Below, one piece after another: positions 45,884-54,060 of a stretch of 64,000 nt of DNA; position 1 is the first letter of the stretch, and each line of letters starts with the position of its first letter. The notes beneath the pieces were generated by a model. That model saw only the letters and a list, made by a program, of their open reading frames with translations. It was not told where the DNA came from and did no database searches. Position numbers and translations under genes: made by a program. The DNA lies in the NCBI GenBank assembly GCA_024687205.1, contig JAILES010000041.1, positions 62,001 through 126,000 of the forward strand, written 5' to 3'. Source of the DNA: Lachnospiraceae bacterium (GTDB lineage Bacteria > Bacillota > Clostridia > Lachnospirales > Lachnospiraceae).

Positions 45884-46570
45884 GTGAGTATTACGGAAAA
45901 CAAATACAGACATGAGTGGAAGCATGAGATAAGCAAAGCCGATCTTCTTTCCATAAGGTCCAGGCTACAGGCCGTGGCAAGACCGGATCCTCATGCAAAG
46001 GACGGAAAGTATCTGATACGCTCACTATATTTTGATGATCCGAACGATAAAGCACTCAGGGAAAAAACGGACGGAGTAAACAGAAGGGAAAAGTTCAGGA
46101 TAAGGTATTATAACTTCGATACTTCTCTGATCCATCTGGAAAAAAAGTGCAGGATCAACGGACTGGGCAGTAAATACAGCGCAGTACTTACAAAAGAGGA
46201 AACGCAGAAGATAGTAGACGGGGATACGGGCTGGATGAAGGAAAGTGACAATCCGCTGGTAAAAGAACTCTATTGCAAAATGATAAGCGGACGGCTTAAA
46301 CCCAGGACCATAGTGGATTACACAAGAGAGCCCTTTATCTTCGGACCGGGAAATGTGAGAGTTACCTTTGATTATGGTATAAGGACCGGACTTTCATGTA
46401 CGGATCTGCTGAACCCCGAATGTGTGACGATACCGGCAGGGGATGAACACATCATACTGGAAGTAAAATGGGATGAATTTCTTCCGGATGTGATAAGGGC
46501 AGTGGTACAGACAGAAGGCGTAAGAGTCGGAGCTTTTTCAAAATACGCACAATGCAGGATATACGGATAA
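45884..46570 (+). CDS. VTC-domain polyphosphate polymerase
   Basis: A 228-residue VTC domain of the triphosphate-tunnel metalloenzyme superfamily, which in yeast Vtc4 makes polyphosphate from ATP. Family marks are KYRHEWKHEI, DGKYLIRSLYFDDPNDKALREK, REKFRIRYYN, LIHLEKKCRINGLGSKYSA, TIVDYTREPFI and IILEVKWDEFLPD: the basic and acidic residues that line the tunnel and bind metal. Start is uncertain. The GTG used here lies inside the ribosome binding site GGGAGGTGA itself, so an ATT (45890) or ACG (45893) in frame may be the true start. It opens a module with DUF4956, a surface beta-helix protein and DUF202. Confidence 0.9.
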   Translation: MSITENKYRHEWKHEISKADLLSIRSRLQAVARPDPHAKDGKYLIRSLYFDDPNDKALREKTDGVNRREKFRIRYYNFDTSLIHLEKKCRINGLGSKYSAVLTKEETQKIVDGDTGWMKESDNPLVKELYCKMISGRLKPRTIVDYTREPFIFGPGNVRVTFDYGIRTGLSCTDLLNPECVTIPAGDEHIILEVKWDEFLPDVIRAVVQTEGVRVGAFSKYAQCRIYG

Positions 46571-46588
46571 GAAAAAAGGAGAAATGAT

Positions 46589-47272
46589 ATGTTAAGAGAA
46601 ATCAATTTCACGGATGTTTTTAAATCAAGCTTTCTTGATAATGTTGCGGCAGTGACCGTATTCGATATGGTGCTGGCACTGCTGCTGGCTTTTGCTCTCG
46701 GTCTATTCATATACATTATATATAAGAAGACCTATGCGGGTGTCATGTATTCCAGCAGTTTCGGAATGACTCTTGTTGCGCTTACGATGATCACCACGCT
46801 GGTGATACTTGCAGTGACCAGTAACGTTGTCCTTTCACTCGGTATGGTGGGCGCACTTTCCATCGTACGTTTCAGGACTGCGATAAAGGAACCTATGGAT
46901 ATAGCTTTTCTGTTCTGGTCAATAAGCGCAGGTATAGTGCTGGCGGCAGGGCTTATCCCTTTAGCTGTTTTCGGAAGCGTAGTAATAGGCATAGTGATCC
47001 TTCTTTTTGCTAACAGAAAAGATATGACACATCCTTATATAGTAGTACTGAACGTGGACGGACACGAGAATGAAAAGAAGGCCGTTGATTATCTGAAGAA
47101 CAGGACCAAAAGATGCGTGACCAAGAGCAAGACTGCAAGAAAAGGCTGTGTGGAACTGAACCTGGAGATAAGACTTGCGGAGGACAATACGGATTTCATC
47201 AATGAACTTTCTGATATGGAAGGCGTGGAGAGTGCAGTTCTCGTAAGCTATAACGGAGATTATATGGGATGA
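46589..47272 (+). CDS. DUF4956 membrane protein
   Basis: A 227-residue protein with about four helices (residues about 20-50, 55-78, 85-100 and 108-135) and a soluble C-terminal domain (about 145-227). The membrane part shows TSNVVLSLGMVGALSIVRFRTAIKEPMDIAFLFWSI, which is the DUF4956 core. Such proteins are usually encoded beside VTC-domain polymerases in Clostridia; the working idea is that they anchor the polymerase or form a membrane path for the polymer. AGGAG lies 7 bases before the ATG. Confidence 0.88.
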   Translation: MLREINFTDVFKSSFLDNVAAVTVFDMVLALLLAFALGLFIYIIYKKTYAGVMYSSSFGMTLVALTMITTLVILAVTSNVVLSLGMVGALSIVRFRTAIKEPMDIAFLFWSISAGIVLAAGLIPLAVFGSVVIGIVILLFANRKDMTHPYIVVLNVDGHENEKKAVDYLKNRTKRCVTKSKTARKGCVELNLEIRLAEDNTDFINELSDMEGVESAVLVSYNGDYMG

Positions 47273-47306
47273 TCACAGGCTTGATAAGTAACGGAGGTGA
47301 TGGTTT

Positions 47307-49091
47307 ATGATCGATCAGAAAAAGCTTGATCTCATAGGCATCATAGTCATAATAGCGGCAGTGTGCATAACGATACTCTTTATGAACGGTGAAGCTCTGG
47401 GACTGACCAAGGTCAGCAATGAAGATGCAGAAGGCGGCGAAGAGAGTTCATCCGAATACTTCAGCAAGAGTGACCTGGACGGTGAATGGTATAAAGACAG
47501 ACCCGGCATCACAAAGATCAGTCTGAAGGGCAGCGAGATAAAGGTCAGCGGACAGGGGGCTTATACTTATAACGGTGATGTTATCATATCAAAGACCGGC
47601 TGGTATGAATTAAACGGCAGCCTGGATGACGGAAGCGTGATCGTAAATGCGGATGCTGTTTCAAAAGTTTGGATACTCTTAAACGACGCTGATATATATG
47701 CTTCGGATGATGCGGTCATCAGGGTGGATCAGGCTGATAAAGTATTCCTGACACTTGCGGAAGGCAGCAGCAATACGCTTGCCTGTGGCGATACGATGTC
47801 CGATGAGGCTGAGGAAGATAATACGAACGGTGTGATCTTTGCGCATGATGATATCACTATCAACGGCTGCGGTACATTAAGTATAGTATCTGAGTATGAA
47901 CATGGTATAAAAGCAAAGGACAGTCTTAAGATCTGCGGAGGCAGCATAAGCATAGATGCCAATGCCGACGGTATACATGTGAACGATCATTTCAAAATGA
48001 CCGATGCTTCTGTCACGATAGATGCGATGGATGACGGTATCTGTTCGGAAACGGATCTGCTGATCGCTTCGGGTAAACTGCTTATCAATAACTGTTATGA
48101 AGGGATCGAATCTCCGCTGATAACTGTTCTTGACGGTGATATAGAAATATATCCTGACGATGACGGCTTCAATGCAAACGGCGGAACATCGGGATTCGGG
48201 AATTTTGCTTTCTTTGATAAGGAAGAAAGCAGTGATGCAGATGAAGAAGAGATAGATCCCTGCATTACGATTTACGGAGGCAGTATAAAGATAATCAATC
48301 CGGATGCGAAGGATGCGGACGGAATGGATTCCAATAAAGACATATTTATCTACGGGGGAAATATCTTTATAAGTCTTTCGGGAGGCGGTTCAAATAACGG
48401 TATAGATTACGGCAGTGAGAGCGGAGGTGTATGTGAGATACACGGGGGAAGCGTTATTAGCTGCGGCGGATCTGCCATGGTGGAACAGTTCAGTGAAACG
48501 TCATCACAGGCATCGCTCTTATATAATATGGGTAATAACAGTGAAGATGAGGTTAGGGTGTCATTGACGGATGCAGAGGATAAAGTGATCTATGAGAGTG
48601 TTATACCCTGCGGCTTTAATTCATTGCAGCTGTCCGTTCCCGAAATGCAAACAGGTGAAACATATATGCTTAAGATCGGGGATAAGGAAGAAGAGATAAC
48701 ACTTGATTCCGTATCCACTACGGTCGGCGGCATAAGCGGTTTCGGAGGTTTCGGAGGAATGAAGCCCGAGAGAACGGAGAAGTCTGATGGCGTTGAGAAA
48801 TATGAGGGAATGGAATTGCCTGAAGGCATGAAGATGCCCGGGGGCAGAGGCATGCCCGGCGGTATGATGCAGAGACCTGATGAAGATACGGAAAGAGATT
48901 TTAAAATGCCTTTTGGGAAAAATGATGAAACAGATAGCAGTGCAAGGTTTGATTCGACAGAGGATAAAGAGACGGTAAGCACTGCAAAAAATCTCACCGA
49001 ATTTGATCCTTCCGTATGGAAGTATCTTGCTGCATCTGTTATAGTATTGTCAGCTGCATTAGTCAGCGCAAAAATTTATAAAAGGTGGTAG
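47307..49091 (+). CDS. Surface carbohydrate-binding beta-helix protein (Cthe_2159/DUF4353-like)
   Basis: A 594-residue protein. A signal or anchor helix (about 10-27) is followed by repeating parallel-helix rungs from about 75: GWYELNGSLDDGSVIVNADAVS, GTLSIVSEYEHGIKAKDSL, ISIDANADGIHVNDHFKMT, VTIDAMDDGICSETDLLI, each with an I-x-A-x-D-G pattern. This matches the carbohydrate-binding Cthe_2159 family (polygalacturonate/cellulose binding). A Gly/Met-rich low-complexity stretch (about 475-530) and a C-terminal helix (about 570-592) follow, so the protein is probably tethered at both ends. Third gene of the VTC module, GGAGGTGA before ATG. Confidence 0.85.
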   Translation: MIDQKKLDLIGIIVIIAAVCITILFMNGEALGLTKVSNEDAEGGEESSSEYFSKSDLDGEWYKDRPGITKISLKGSEIKVSGQGAYTYNGDVIISKTGWYELNGSLDDGSVIVNADAVSKVWILLNDADIYASDDAVIRVDQADKVFLTLAEGSSNTLACGDTMSDEAEEDNTNGVIFAHDDITINGCGTLSIVSEYEHGIKAKDSLKICGGSISIDANADGIHVNDHFKMTDASVTIDAMDDGICSETDLLIASGKLLINNCYEGIESPLITVLDGDIEIYPDDDGFNANGGTSGFGNFAFFDKEESSDADEEEIDPCITIYGGSIKIINPDAKDADGMDSNKDIFIYGGNIFISLSGGGSNNGIDYGSESGGVCEIHGGSVISCGGSAMVEQFSETSSQASLLYNMGNNSEDEVRVSLTDAEDKVIYESVIPCGFNSLQLSVPEMQTGETYMLKIGDKEEEITLDSVSTTVGGISGFGGFGGMKPERTEKSDGVEKYEGMELPEGMKMPGGRGMPGGMMQRPDEDTERDFKMPFGKNDETDSSARFDSTEDKETVSTAKNLTEFDPSVWKYLAASVIVLSAALVSAKIYKRW

Positions 49092-49093
49092 AT

Positions 49094-49450
49094 ATGACAG
49101 AACAGGAAATGGCCAGAGAACGTACCGAGCTTTCTCATGAGCGCACGGAACTCTCGGTGCTCAGAACGGAACTTGCATTCAATAACACAAGACTCTCCGT
49201 AGAACAGACACATCTTTCTTTTTTACGAACGATAGTATCACTTGTGGGAAGCGCGGCAACGGTGTATAAAGCGTTACCGGCTCTCGGTGTATCGGATGCT
49301 TTCAGTACAGGTTTATCCGTTTTTCTTTTGCTTGCTGCGCTATACTTTGCGATCAAGGATCTGACAACCATACCCAGGCTCAGAAAGCAGATAGAAGAAA
49401 TGGATGATAAGAAAAAAGAGCTTGTGGAAAAGAGCGGCGGCTTGCAATAG
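49094..49450 (+). CDS. DUF202 small membrane protein with N-terminal coiled coil
   Basis: A 118-residue protein. The first 40 residues form near-perfect heptads (RTELSHE, RTELSVL, RTELAFN, NTRLSVE, QTHLSFL), i.e. a coiled coil, leading into the DUF202 segment FLRTIVSLVG with two to three helices and ending in a charged coil. DUF202 is the same domain found in yeast Vtc1 and at the end of Vtc4, so with the VTC domain encoded three genes earlier this is a plausible split VTC complex. Start: GTG 49085 is in frame, but GGTGG at 49084-49088 precedes ATG 49094 properly. Confidence 0.85.
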   Translation: MTEQEMARERTELSHERTELSVLRTELAFNNTRLSVEQTHLSFLRTIVSLVGSAATVYKALPALGVSDAFSTGLSVFLLLAALYFAIKDLTTIPRLRKQIEEMDDKKKELVEKSGGLQ

Positions 49451-49517
49451 CTGTTGTATTTTGTTAAGATGAATAGCGGAAAAAAGAGGGGTAAATACCC
49501 GGAAAGGAAAAAACAAA

Positions 49518-51152
49518 ATGCCAATAATCGATTACCTTGAGAGAAACAGAAACGAATACGGCGATGAGGTAGCTCTTATAGAACTTAACCCCGAGCAGAA
49601 AGAAAACAGAAAGGTGAGCTGGAAAGAATATTCACTTATACAGCAGACCACTGATGAACCTTACAGAAGAGAGATCACCTGGAGAGTATTTGACGAGAAA
49701 GCAAACCGAATGGCAAATATGCTTCTTTCCAGAGGAGTAAAAAGAGGAGACAAGGTTGCCATACTGATGATGAACTGTCTCGAGTGGCTCCCGATCTATA
49801 TGGGAATACTTAAGAGCGGTGCTATAGCAGTTCCTTTCAATTTCAGATATTCGGCAGATGAGATACAGTATTGTGCGGATCTTGCCGAAGTGGATGTTCT
49901 TCTTTTCGGTCCTGAATTCATAGGACGTGTTGAATCAATAGTAGATTCATTATCTAAAAACAGACTTCTCATTTTTGTCGGTGAGACCTGTCCTACTTTT
50001 GCGGAAAGTTATCGTGAGCTGGTTGCAGACTGTTCAAGTGAAAAACCCGCGACAGAAATAAAAGACAGTGATGATGCAGCGATCTATTTTTCATCGGGTA
50101 CAACAGGTTTCCCCAAAGCAATACTCCATAAGCATTTAAGTCTTATGACTGCAGCTACGGTAGAACAGCATCATCACGGTCAGGGACGCGATGATAATTT
50201 CCTCTGCATTCCTCCTCTTTATCATACAGGTGCAAAGATGCACTGGATGGGCTCACTGGTTGCGGGATCAAAAGCAGTACTTCTTCGCGGAACAAAACCC
50301 CAGTATATTTTTGATGCGGTATCACGCGAACATTGTACGATAGTATGGCTGCTGGTACCCTGGGCACAGGATATACTTGATTGTCTTGATGCAGGAACAT
50401 TGAAGATAGAAGATTATGAATTATCACAGTGGAGACTTATGCATATAGGTGCACAGCCTGTTCCGCCTTCACTGATAAAGAGATGGAAAGCATACTTCCC
50501 TGATCATCAGTATGATACAAATTACGGTCTGTCCGAATCAATAGGACCGGGCTGCGTTCATCTCGGTGTTGAGAACATTCATAAAGTAGGTGCTATCGGT
50601 GTTCCCGGATACGGATGGCAGTGTAAGATAATCGATGAAGAAGGCAATGAAGTAAAGCAGGGAGAAGCAGGTGAACTCTGTGTTAAAGGTAATGGTGTGA
50701 TGACCTGCTATTACAGAAATCCGGAAGCAACCGAAGAAGTTTTGAAAGACGGATGGTTACTTACAGGTGATGTTGCAATGCAGGATGAAGATGGTTTTAT
50801 CTTCCTTGTCGACAGAAAAAAAGATGTGATAGTATCAGGAGGAGAAAACCTGTATCCCGTACAGATAGAGGATTTCCTGAGACAGTACGATAAGATAAAA
50901 GATGTTGCCGTAATAGGTTTACCTGATGCAAGACTCGGTGAGATCGCAGGTGCGATCATAGAAATAAAAGAAGGAATGGAATGCACAGAAGAAGAAATAA
51001 ATGAATTCTGTCAGGGAATGCCGAGATACAAAAGACCCCGCAAAGTCATATTTGACAAGGTTCCCAGGAATCCTACAGGTAAGATAGAAAAGCCTGAACT
51101 TCGCAAAAGATATAGTGTAGAAAGACTTGTTGAAAAAGAAAACGAAGGATAA
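49518..51152 (+). CDS. AMP-dependent acyl-CoA synthetase/ligase
   Basis: A 544-residue ANL-superfamily enzyme joining a carboxylic acid to CoA through an acyl-AMP. The P-loop is IYFSSGTTGFPKAILHK (about 190-206). Substrate side blocks are PPLYHTGAKMHW, and DTNYGLSESIG is the A5 motif. The hinge is LLTGDVAMQDEDGFIFLVDR, then KKDVIVSGGENLYPVQIE, with the catalytic lysine in NPTGKIEKPELR near the C-terminus. Length and order fit medium/long-chain or aromatic acid ligases; the acid is unknown. A 32-residue insertion after EYGDEVALIELNP (KENRKVSWKEYSLIQQTT) is longer than usual. AGGAAAGGA precedes the ATG. Confidence 0.92.
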   Translation: MPIIDYLERNRNEYGDEVALIELNPEQKENRKVSWKEYSLIQQTTDEPYRREITWRVFDEKANRMANMLLSRGVKRGDKVAILMMNCLEWLPIYMGILKSGAIAVPFNFRYSADEIQYCADLAEVDVLLFGPEFIGRVESIVDSLSKNRLLIFVGETCPTFAESYRELVADCSSEKPATEIKDSDDAAIYFSSGTTGFPKAILHKHLSLMTAATVEQHHHGQGRDDNFLCIPPLYHTGAKMHWMGSLVAGSKAVLLRGTKPQYIFDAVSREHCTIVWLLVPWAQDILDCLDAGTLKIEDYELSQWRLMHIGAQPVPPSLIKRWKAYFPDHQYDTNYGLSESIGPGCVHLGVENIHKVGAIGVPGYGWQCKIIDEEGNEVKQGEAGELCVKGNGVMTCYYRNPEATEEVLKDGWLLTGDVAMQDEDGFIFLVDRKKDVIVSGGENLYPVQIEDFLRQYDKIKDVAVIGLPDARLGEIAGAIIEIKEGMECTEEEINEFCQGMPRYKRPRKVIFDKVPRNPTGKIEKPELRKRYSVERLVEKENEG

Positions 51153-51199
51153 AAATATTTCGTTAACAAAAAAAACATTGAAAAATCAATAAAAAACAC

Positions 51200-51228
51200 T
51201 TGCAAATGTTAACATAATAATGTAAACT
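51200..51228 (+). promoter_or_regulatory. Promoter of the histone-like gene
   Basis: TTGCAA (51200-51205), 17-base spacer, TAAACT (51223-51228) in a very A/T-rich 140-base leader region. Confidence 0.5.
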
Positions 51229-51232
51229 GATT

Positions 51233-51257
51233 TTAATTTAAGTGATACTTAAATTAA
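51233..51257 (+). promoter_or_regulatory. Perfect palindrome at the 5' end of the histone-like mRNA
   Basis: TTAATTTAAG (51233-51242), loop TGATA, CTTAAATTAA (51248-51257). It starts about where transcription should begin, so it is either an operator dyad or a 5' stem-loop that protects the mRNA. GGAGGGAG lies 30 bases further on. Confidence 0.5.
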
Positions 51258-51294
51258 GAATTAAAACAAAGGAACCAAATGGAGGGAGTAAAAA

Positions 51295-51768
51295 ATGGCA
51301 GAAAAGAAGACGCCGGCAAAGAAGGCAACTACTGCAAAGAAGACAACCACAGCTGCAAAGAAGCCGGCAGCAAAGAAGGCAACTGCAACAACAAAGAAGG
51401 CAACTGCAGCTAAGAAGACAACAACCGCAGCTGCAAAGAAGCCCGCAGCAAAGAAGGCTACTACAGCTAAGAAGACAACCGCTGCTGCAAAGAAGCCCGT
51501 TGCAAAGAAAGCTGCTACAGCTAAGAAGGCTACTACAGCAAAGAAGGCAACCACAGCTGCAAAGAAGCCCGCTGTAAAGAAAGCAACAACAGCTAAGAAG
51601 ACAACTGCTGCTGCAAAGAAGCCCGCTGCAAAGAAGGCTACTACAGCTAAGAAGACAACCACAGCTGCAAAGAAGCCCGCTGCAAAGAAAGCAACAACAG
51701 CTAAGAAGACAACTACAGCTGCAAAGAAGCCCGCTGCAAAGAAAACTACTACTGCAAAAAAAAAGTAA
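51295..51768 (+). CDS. Lys/Ala/Thr-rich histone H1-like protein
   Basis: A 157-residue protein almost entirely of Lys, Ala, Thr and Pro, built from repeats of [10 protein letters not shown] and AAKKPAAKK, like the C-terminal tail of eukaryotic histone H1 and bacterial HctA/AlgP-type proteins. It should be strongly basic, unfolded, and bind polyanions such as DNA, RNA or polyphosphate. GGAGGGAG is 8-9 bases before the ATG. The DNA itself is repetitive, so other frames are also open; only this one has a start and ribosome binding site. The last codons AAA AAA AAG TAA lie in a run of nine A and contain the slippery heptamer A_AAA_AAG directly before the stop. The following phosphorylase lies in the -1 frame and may be fused to it by frameshifting. 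Confidence 0.88.
   Translation: MAEKKTPAKKATTAKKTTTAAKKPAAKKATATTKKATAAKKTTTAAAKKPAAKKATTAKKTTAAAKKPVAKKAATAKKATTAKKATTAAKKPAVKKATTAKKTTAAAKKPAAKKATTAKKTTTAAKKPAAKKATTAKKTTTAAKKPAAKKTTTAKKK
51756..51768 (+). promoter_or_regulatory. Candidate -1 programmed frameshift site
   Basis: Nine A (51756-51764), G 51765, then TAA (51766-51768). In the histone-like frame the heptamer A AAA AAG is at 51759-51765. Both tRNAs could slip one base back (AAA AAA), then continue GTA AGT CCT in the phosphorylase frame. This is the heptamer used in dnaX. No strong Shine-Dalgarno stimulator is seen just upstream, and the nearest downstream fold is weak. Confidence 0.55.
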
Positions 51769-51770
51769 GT

Positions 51771-54047
51771 CCTGAATTTGTTAAACTTGAGGATTTAGTT
51801 TTTACAGTATTTAAAAAAAGTGTTAAGGAGTGCACGTACGATGAACTGTATGCTGCACTCCTTTTGTTTGTAAAAGAAGAATGCGCGGGAAGAAAACAGA
51901 TCAAGGGAAAGAAAAAAGTTTATTATATATCTGCCGAATTTCTTATAGGAAAACTCCTCTCCAATAATCTTATAAATCTTGGTATATATGATGCACTTAA
52001 AACCGATCTTGCCGCAGAAGGAAAAGATATCGCAAAGATAGAAGAAAGAGAAGCCGAACCGTCACTCGGTAATGGCGGACTCGGAAGACTTGCTGCATGT
52101 TTCATTGATTCCATCGCAACACTGGGGCTGCCCGGAGCAGGCATAGGACTTAATTATCATTACGGACTTTTCAGACAGGTATTCAGAAGAAGGATGCAGA
52201 ATGCCGAGAAGGACAGCTGGATAAACGAGAACTCATGGCTCAACAAAACCGATACTACTTTCAATGTATACTTCGGAAAAAAGAAAGTAGTATCAAGACT
52301 GTATGATATAGATGTGACAGGATATGAAAACGGAATAAACAAACTCCATCTTTTTGATCTTGAAAGTGTGGATGAAAAACTTGTAAAGAGCGGAATAGAT
52401 TTTGATAAGAAAAAGATCGATAAGAATCTTACGCTTTTCCTTTATCCCGATGATTCGGATGAAGCAGGAAGGATACTGAGAGTTTATCAGCAGTACTTCA
52501 TGGTATCTTCCGGTGCACAGCTTATCATAAAGGAAATGAAAGAGAACGGATATGATCTTCACAAACTTGACAAGCATGCGGTGATACAGATCAACGATAC
52601 ACATCCTTCAATGGTGATCCCCGAACTGATACGTATACTTACCGAAGAAGAAGGCTTCACCATGGATGAAGCGATCAAGCTGGTAACCAAGACCTGTGCG
52701 TATACGAATCATACCATACTTGCAGAGGCACTTGAAAAGTGGCCGATGAAATATCTCAAAAAAGCAGTACCCCAGCTGATACCTATAATAGAAGAACTCA
52801 ACTATCGTGTGATTAAAAAATATCCGAATAAAAAAGAAGTATGGATAATCGATGATGATAACAGAGTGCATATGGCACACATGGATATACATTACGGTAT
52901 GAGTGTTAACGGTGTTGCTGCTCTCCATACCGAGATACTGAAGAACACGGAGCTCAATGCCTTCTATCGCATCTATCCGAAGAAGTTCAATAACAAGACC
53001 AACGGTATCACTTTCAGAAGATGGCTGCTGTCATGTAATCCTGAACTGGCTGCGCTGATCGATGAGGCAATAGGAACAGGGTATAAGAAGAACGCATTTG
53101 AACTTAAGAAACTGGAACTGTTTGCAAAAGATAAAAAGTTTCTTAAAGAAGTGGAAGACATCAAACGTGAAAAGAAACTGCAGCTGTGTGAATACATAAA
53201 GAAAAAAGAAAAGACAGTGATCGATCCCGATTCCATATTCGACATTCAGATCAAGCGGATGCATGAGTATAAGAGACAGCAGATGAACGCGCTCTATATC
53301 ATACATAAATATCTGGAGATACGTTCGGGTAAGCTGCCCAAGCGTCCCATCACTTTTATTTTCGGTGCCAAAGCAGCTCCCGCCTACAGGATCGCACAGG
53401 ATATAATACATCTGCTTCTTGTGCTTGCGGACATCATCAATAATGATCCGAAGGTTAACAGATATATTAAAGTAGTATTTGTAGAAAACTATAACGTAAG
53501 CTATGCGGAAAAACTGATACCGGCCTGTGACATATCCGAACAGATATCTCTTGCATCACAGGAAGCATCCGGTACAGGCAACATGAAGTTCATGCTTAAC
53601 GGCGCAGTTACTCTCGGAACGGATGACGGTGCAAATGTTGAGATACATGAACTTGTAGGTGATGACAATATCTTTATCTTCGGAAAGAAATCCGATGAAG
53701 TGCTCAAGCTTCGTGAAAACTGGAATGCAAAGTATGATGCGAAGAAGATCTACGAGTCCGATCCGGTCATTAAGGAAGCGGTGGATTTTATAATATCGAA
53801 AGAAACCCTTGCAAAGGGCAATAAAACCGCACTCACACGTCTTTATAACGAGATAGTGGGAAAAGACTGGTTTATGGGCTTGCTTGATCTTAAAGCATAT
53901 ATTAAAATGAAGGATAAGGCTTTTGCAGCCTACGAGAACAGGAACGCATGGAGACGCATGATGCTGATCAATATCGCCAATGCAGGTTTCTTCTCGTCAG
54001 ACAGAACAATAGAGGAATATAACAGAGATATCTGGAAGCTGAAATAA
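51771..54047 (+). CDS. glgP: Glycogen/alpha-glucan phosphorylase lacking its own start codon
   Basis: A PLP enzyme releasing glucose 1-phosphate from glycogen or maltodextrin. From [17 protein letters not shown] (51771 on) through [16 protein letters not shown], the frame reads like a normal family N-terminus. It then continues [61 protein letters not shown] and the PLP-lysine region [13 protein letters not shown] (Lys codon 53586-53588). Length from 51771 is 758 residues, normal for the family. No ATG, GTG or TTG in this frame occurs between the histone-like stop and TTG 51864. That TTG has no ribosome binding site and would delete the first helix. Translation therefore probably comes by -1 frameshift from the histone-like gene, or the frame break is a sequencing slip in the A9 run. 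Confidence 0.85.
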   Translation, partial: PEFVKLEDLVFTVFKKSVKECTYDELYAALLLFVKEECAGRKQIKGKKKVYYISAEFLIGKLLSNNLINLGIYDALKTDLAAEGKDIAKIEEREAEPSLGNGGLGRLAACFIDSIATLGLPGAGIGLNYHYGLFRQVFRRRMQNAEKDSWINENSWLNKTDTTFNVYFGKKKVVSRLYDIDVTGYENGINKLHLFDLESVDEKLVKSGIDFDKKKIDKNLTLFLYPDDSDEAGRILRVYQQYFMVSSGAQLIIKEMKENGYDLHKLDKHAVIQINDTHPSMVIPELIRILTEEEGFTMDEAIKLVTKTCAYTNHTILAEALEKWPMKYLKKAVPQLIPIIEELNYRVIKKYPNKKEVWIIDDDNRVHMAHMDIHYGMSVNGVAALHTEILKNTELNAFYRIYPKKFNNKTNGITFRRWLLSCNPELAALIDEAIGTGYKKNAFELKKLELFAKDKKFLKEVEDIKREKKLQLCEYIKKKEKTVIDPDSIFDIQIKRMHEYKRQQMNALYIIHKYLEIRSGKLPKRPITFIFGAKAAPAYRIAQDIIHLLLVLADIINNDPKVNRYIKVVFVENYNVSYAEKLIPACDISEQISLASQEASGTGNMKFMLNGAVTLGTDDGANVEIHELVGDDNIFIFGKKSDEVLKLRENWNAKYDAKKIYESDPVIKEAVDFIISKETLAKGNKTALTRLYNEIVGKDWFMGLLDLKAYIKMKDKAFAAYENRNAWRRMMLINIANAGFFSSDRTIEEYNRDIWKLK
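51825..51868 (+). terminator. Terminator-like hairpin inside the 5' end of the phosphorylase frame
   Basis: Perfect 10-bp stem AAGGAGTGCA (51825-51834) and TGCACTCCTT (51854-51863), 19-base loop, then TTGTTTG (TTTTGTTTG counting the stem). It lies 57 bases after the histone-like stop. It would end the short transcript, or be melted by ribosomes that frameshifted into the phosphorylase frame. Confidence 0.5.
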
Positions 54048-54060
54048 AAGAGGGATGGAA

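Noticed and set aside
51242..51662. Long open frames in other phases of the histone-like gene (an Arg/Gln-rich one on plus, a Val/Phe/Ala-rich one on minus)
   Set aside because: They are by-products of a repetitive A/G-rich coding sequence; only the 51295 frame has a start with a strong ribosome binding site.
51295..51768. Tandem short repeats that might suggest a CRISPR array
   Set aside because: The repeats are codon-level (Lys/Ala/Thr) with no unique spacers and form a sensible protein.
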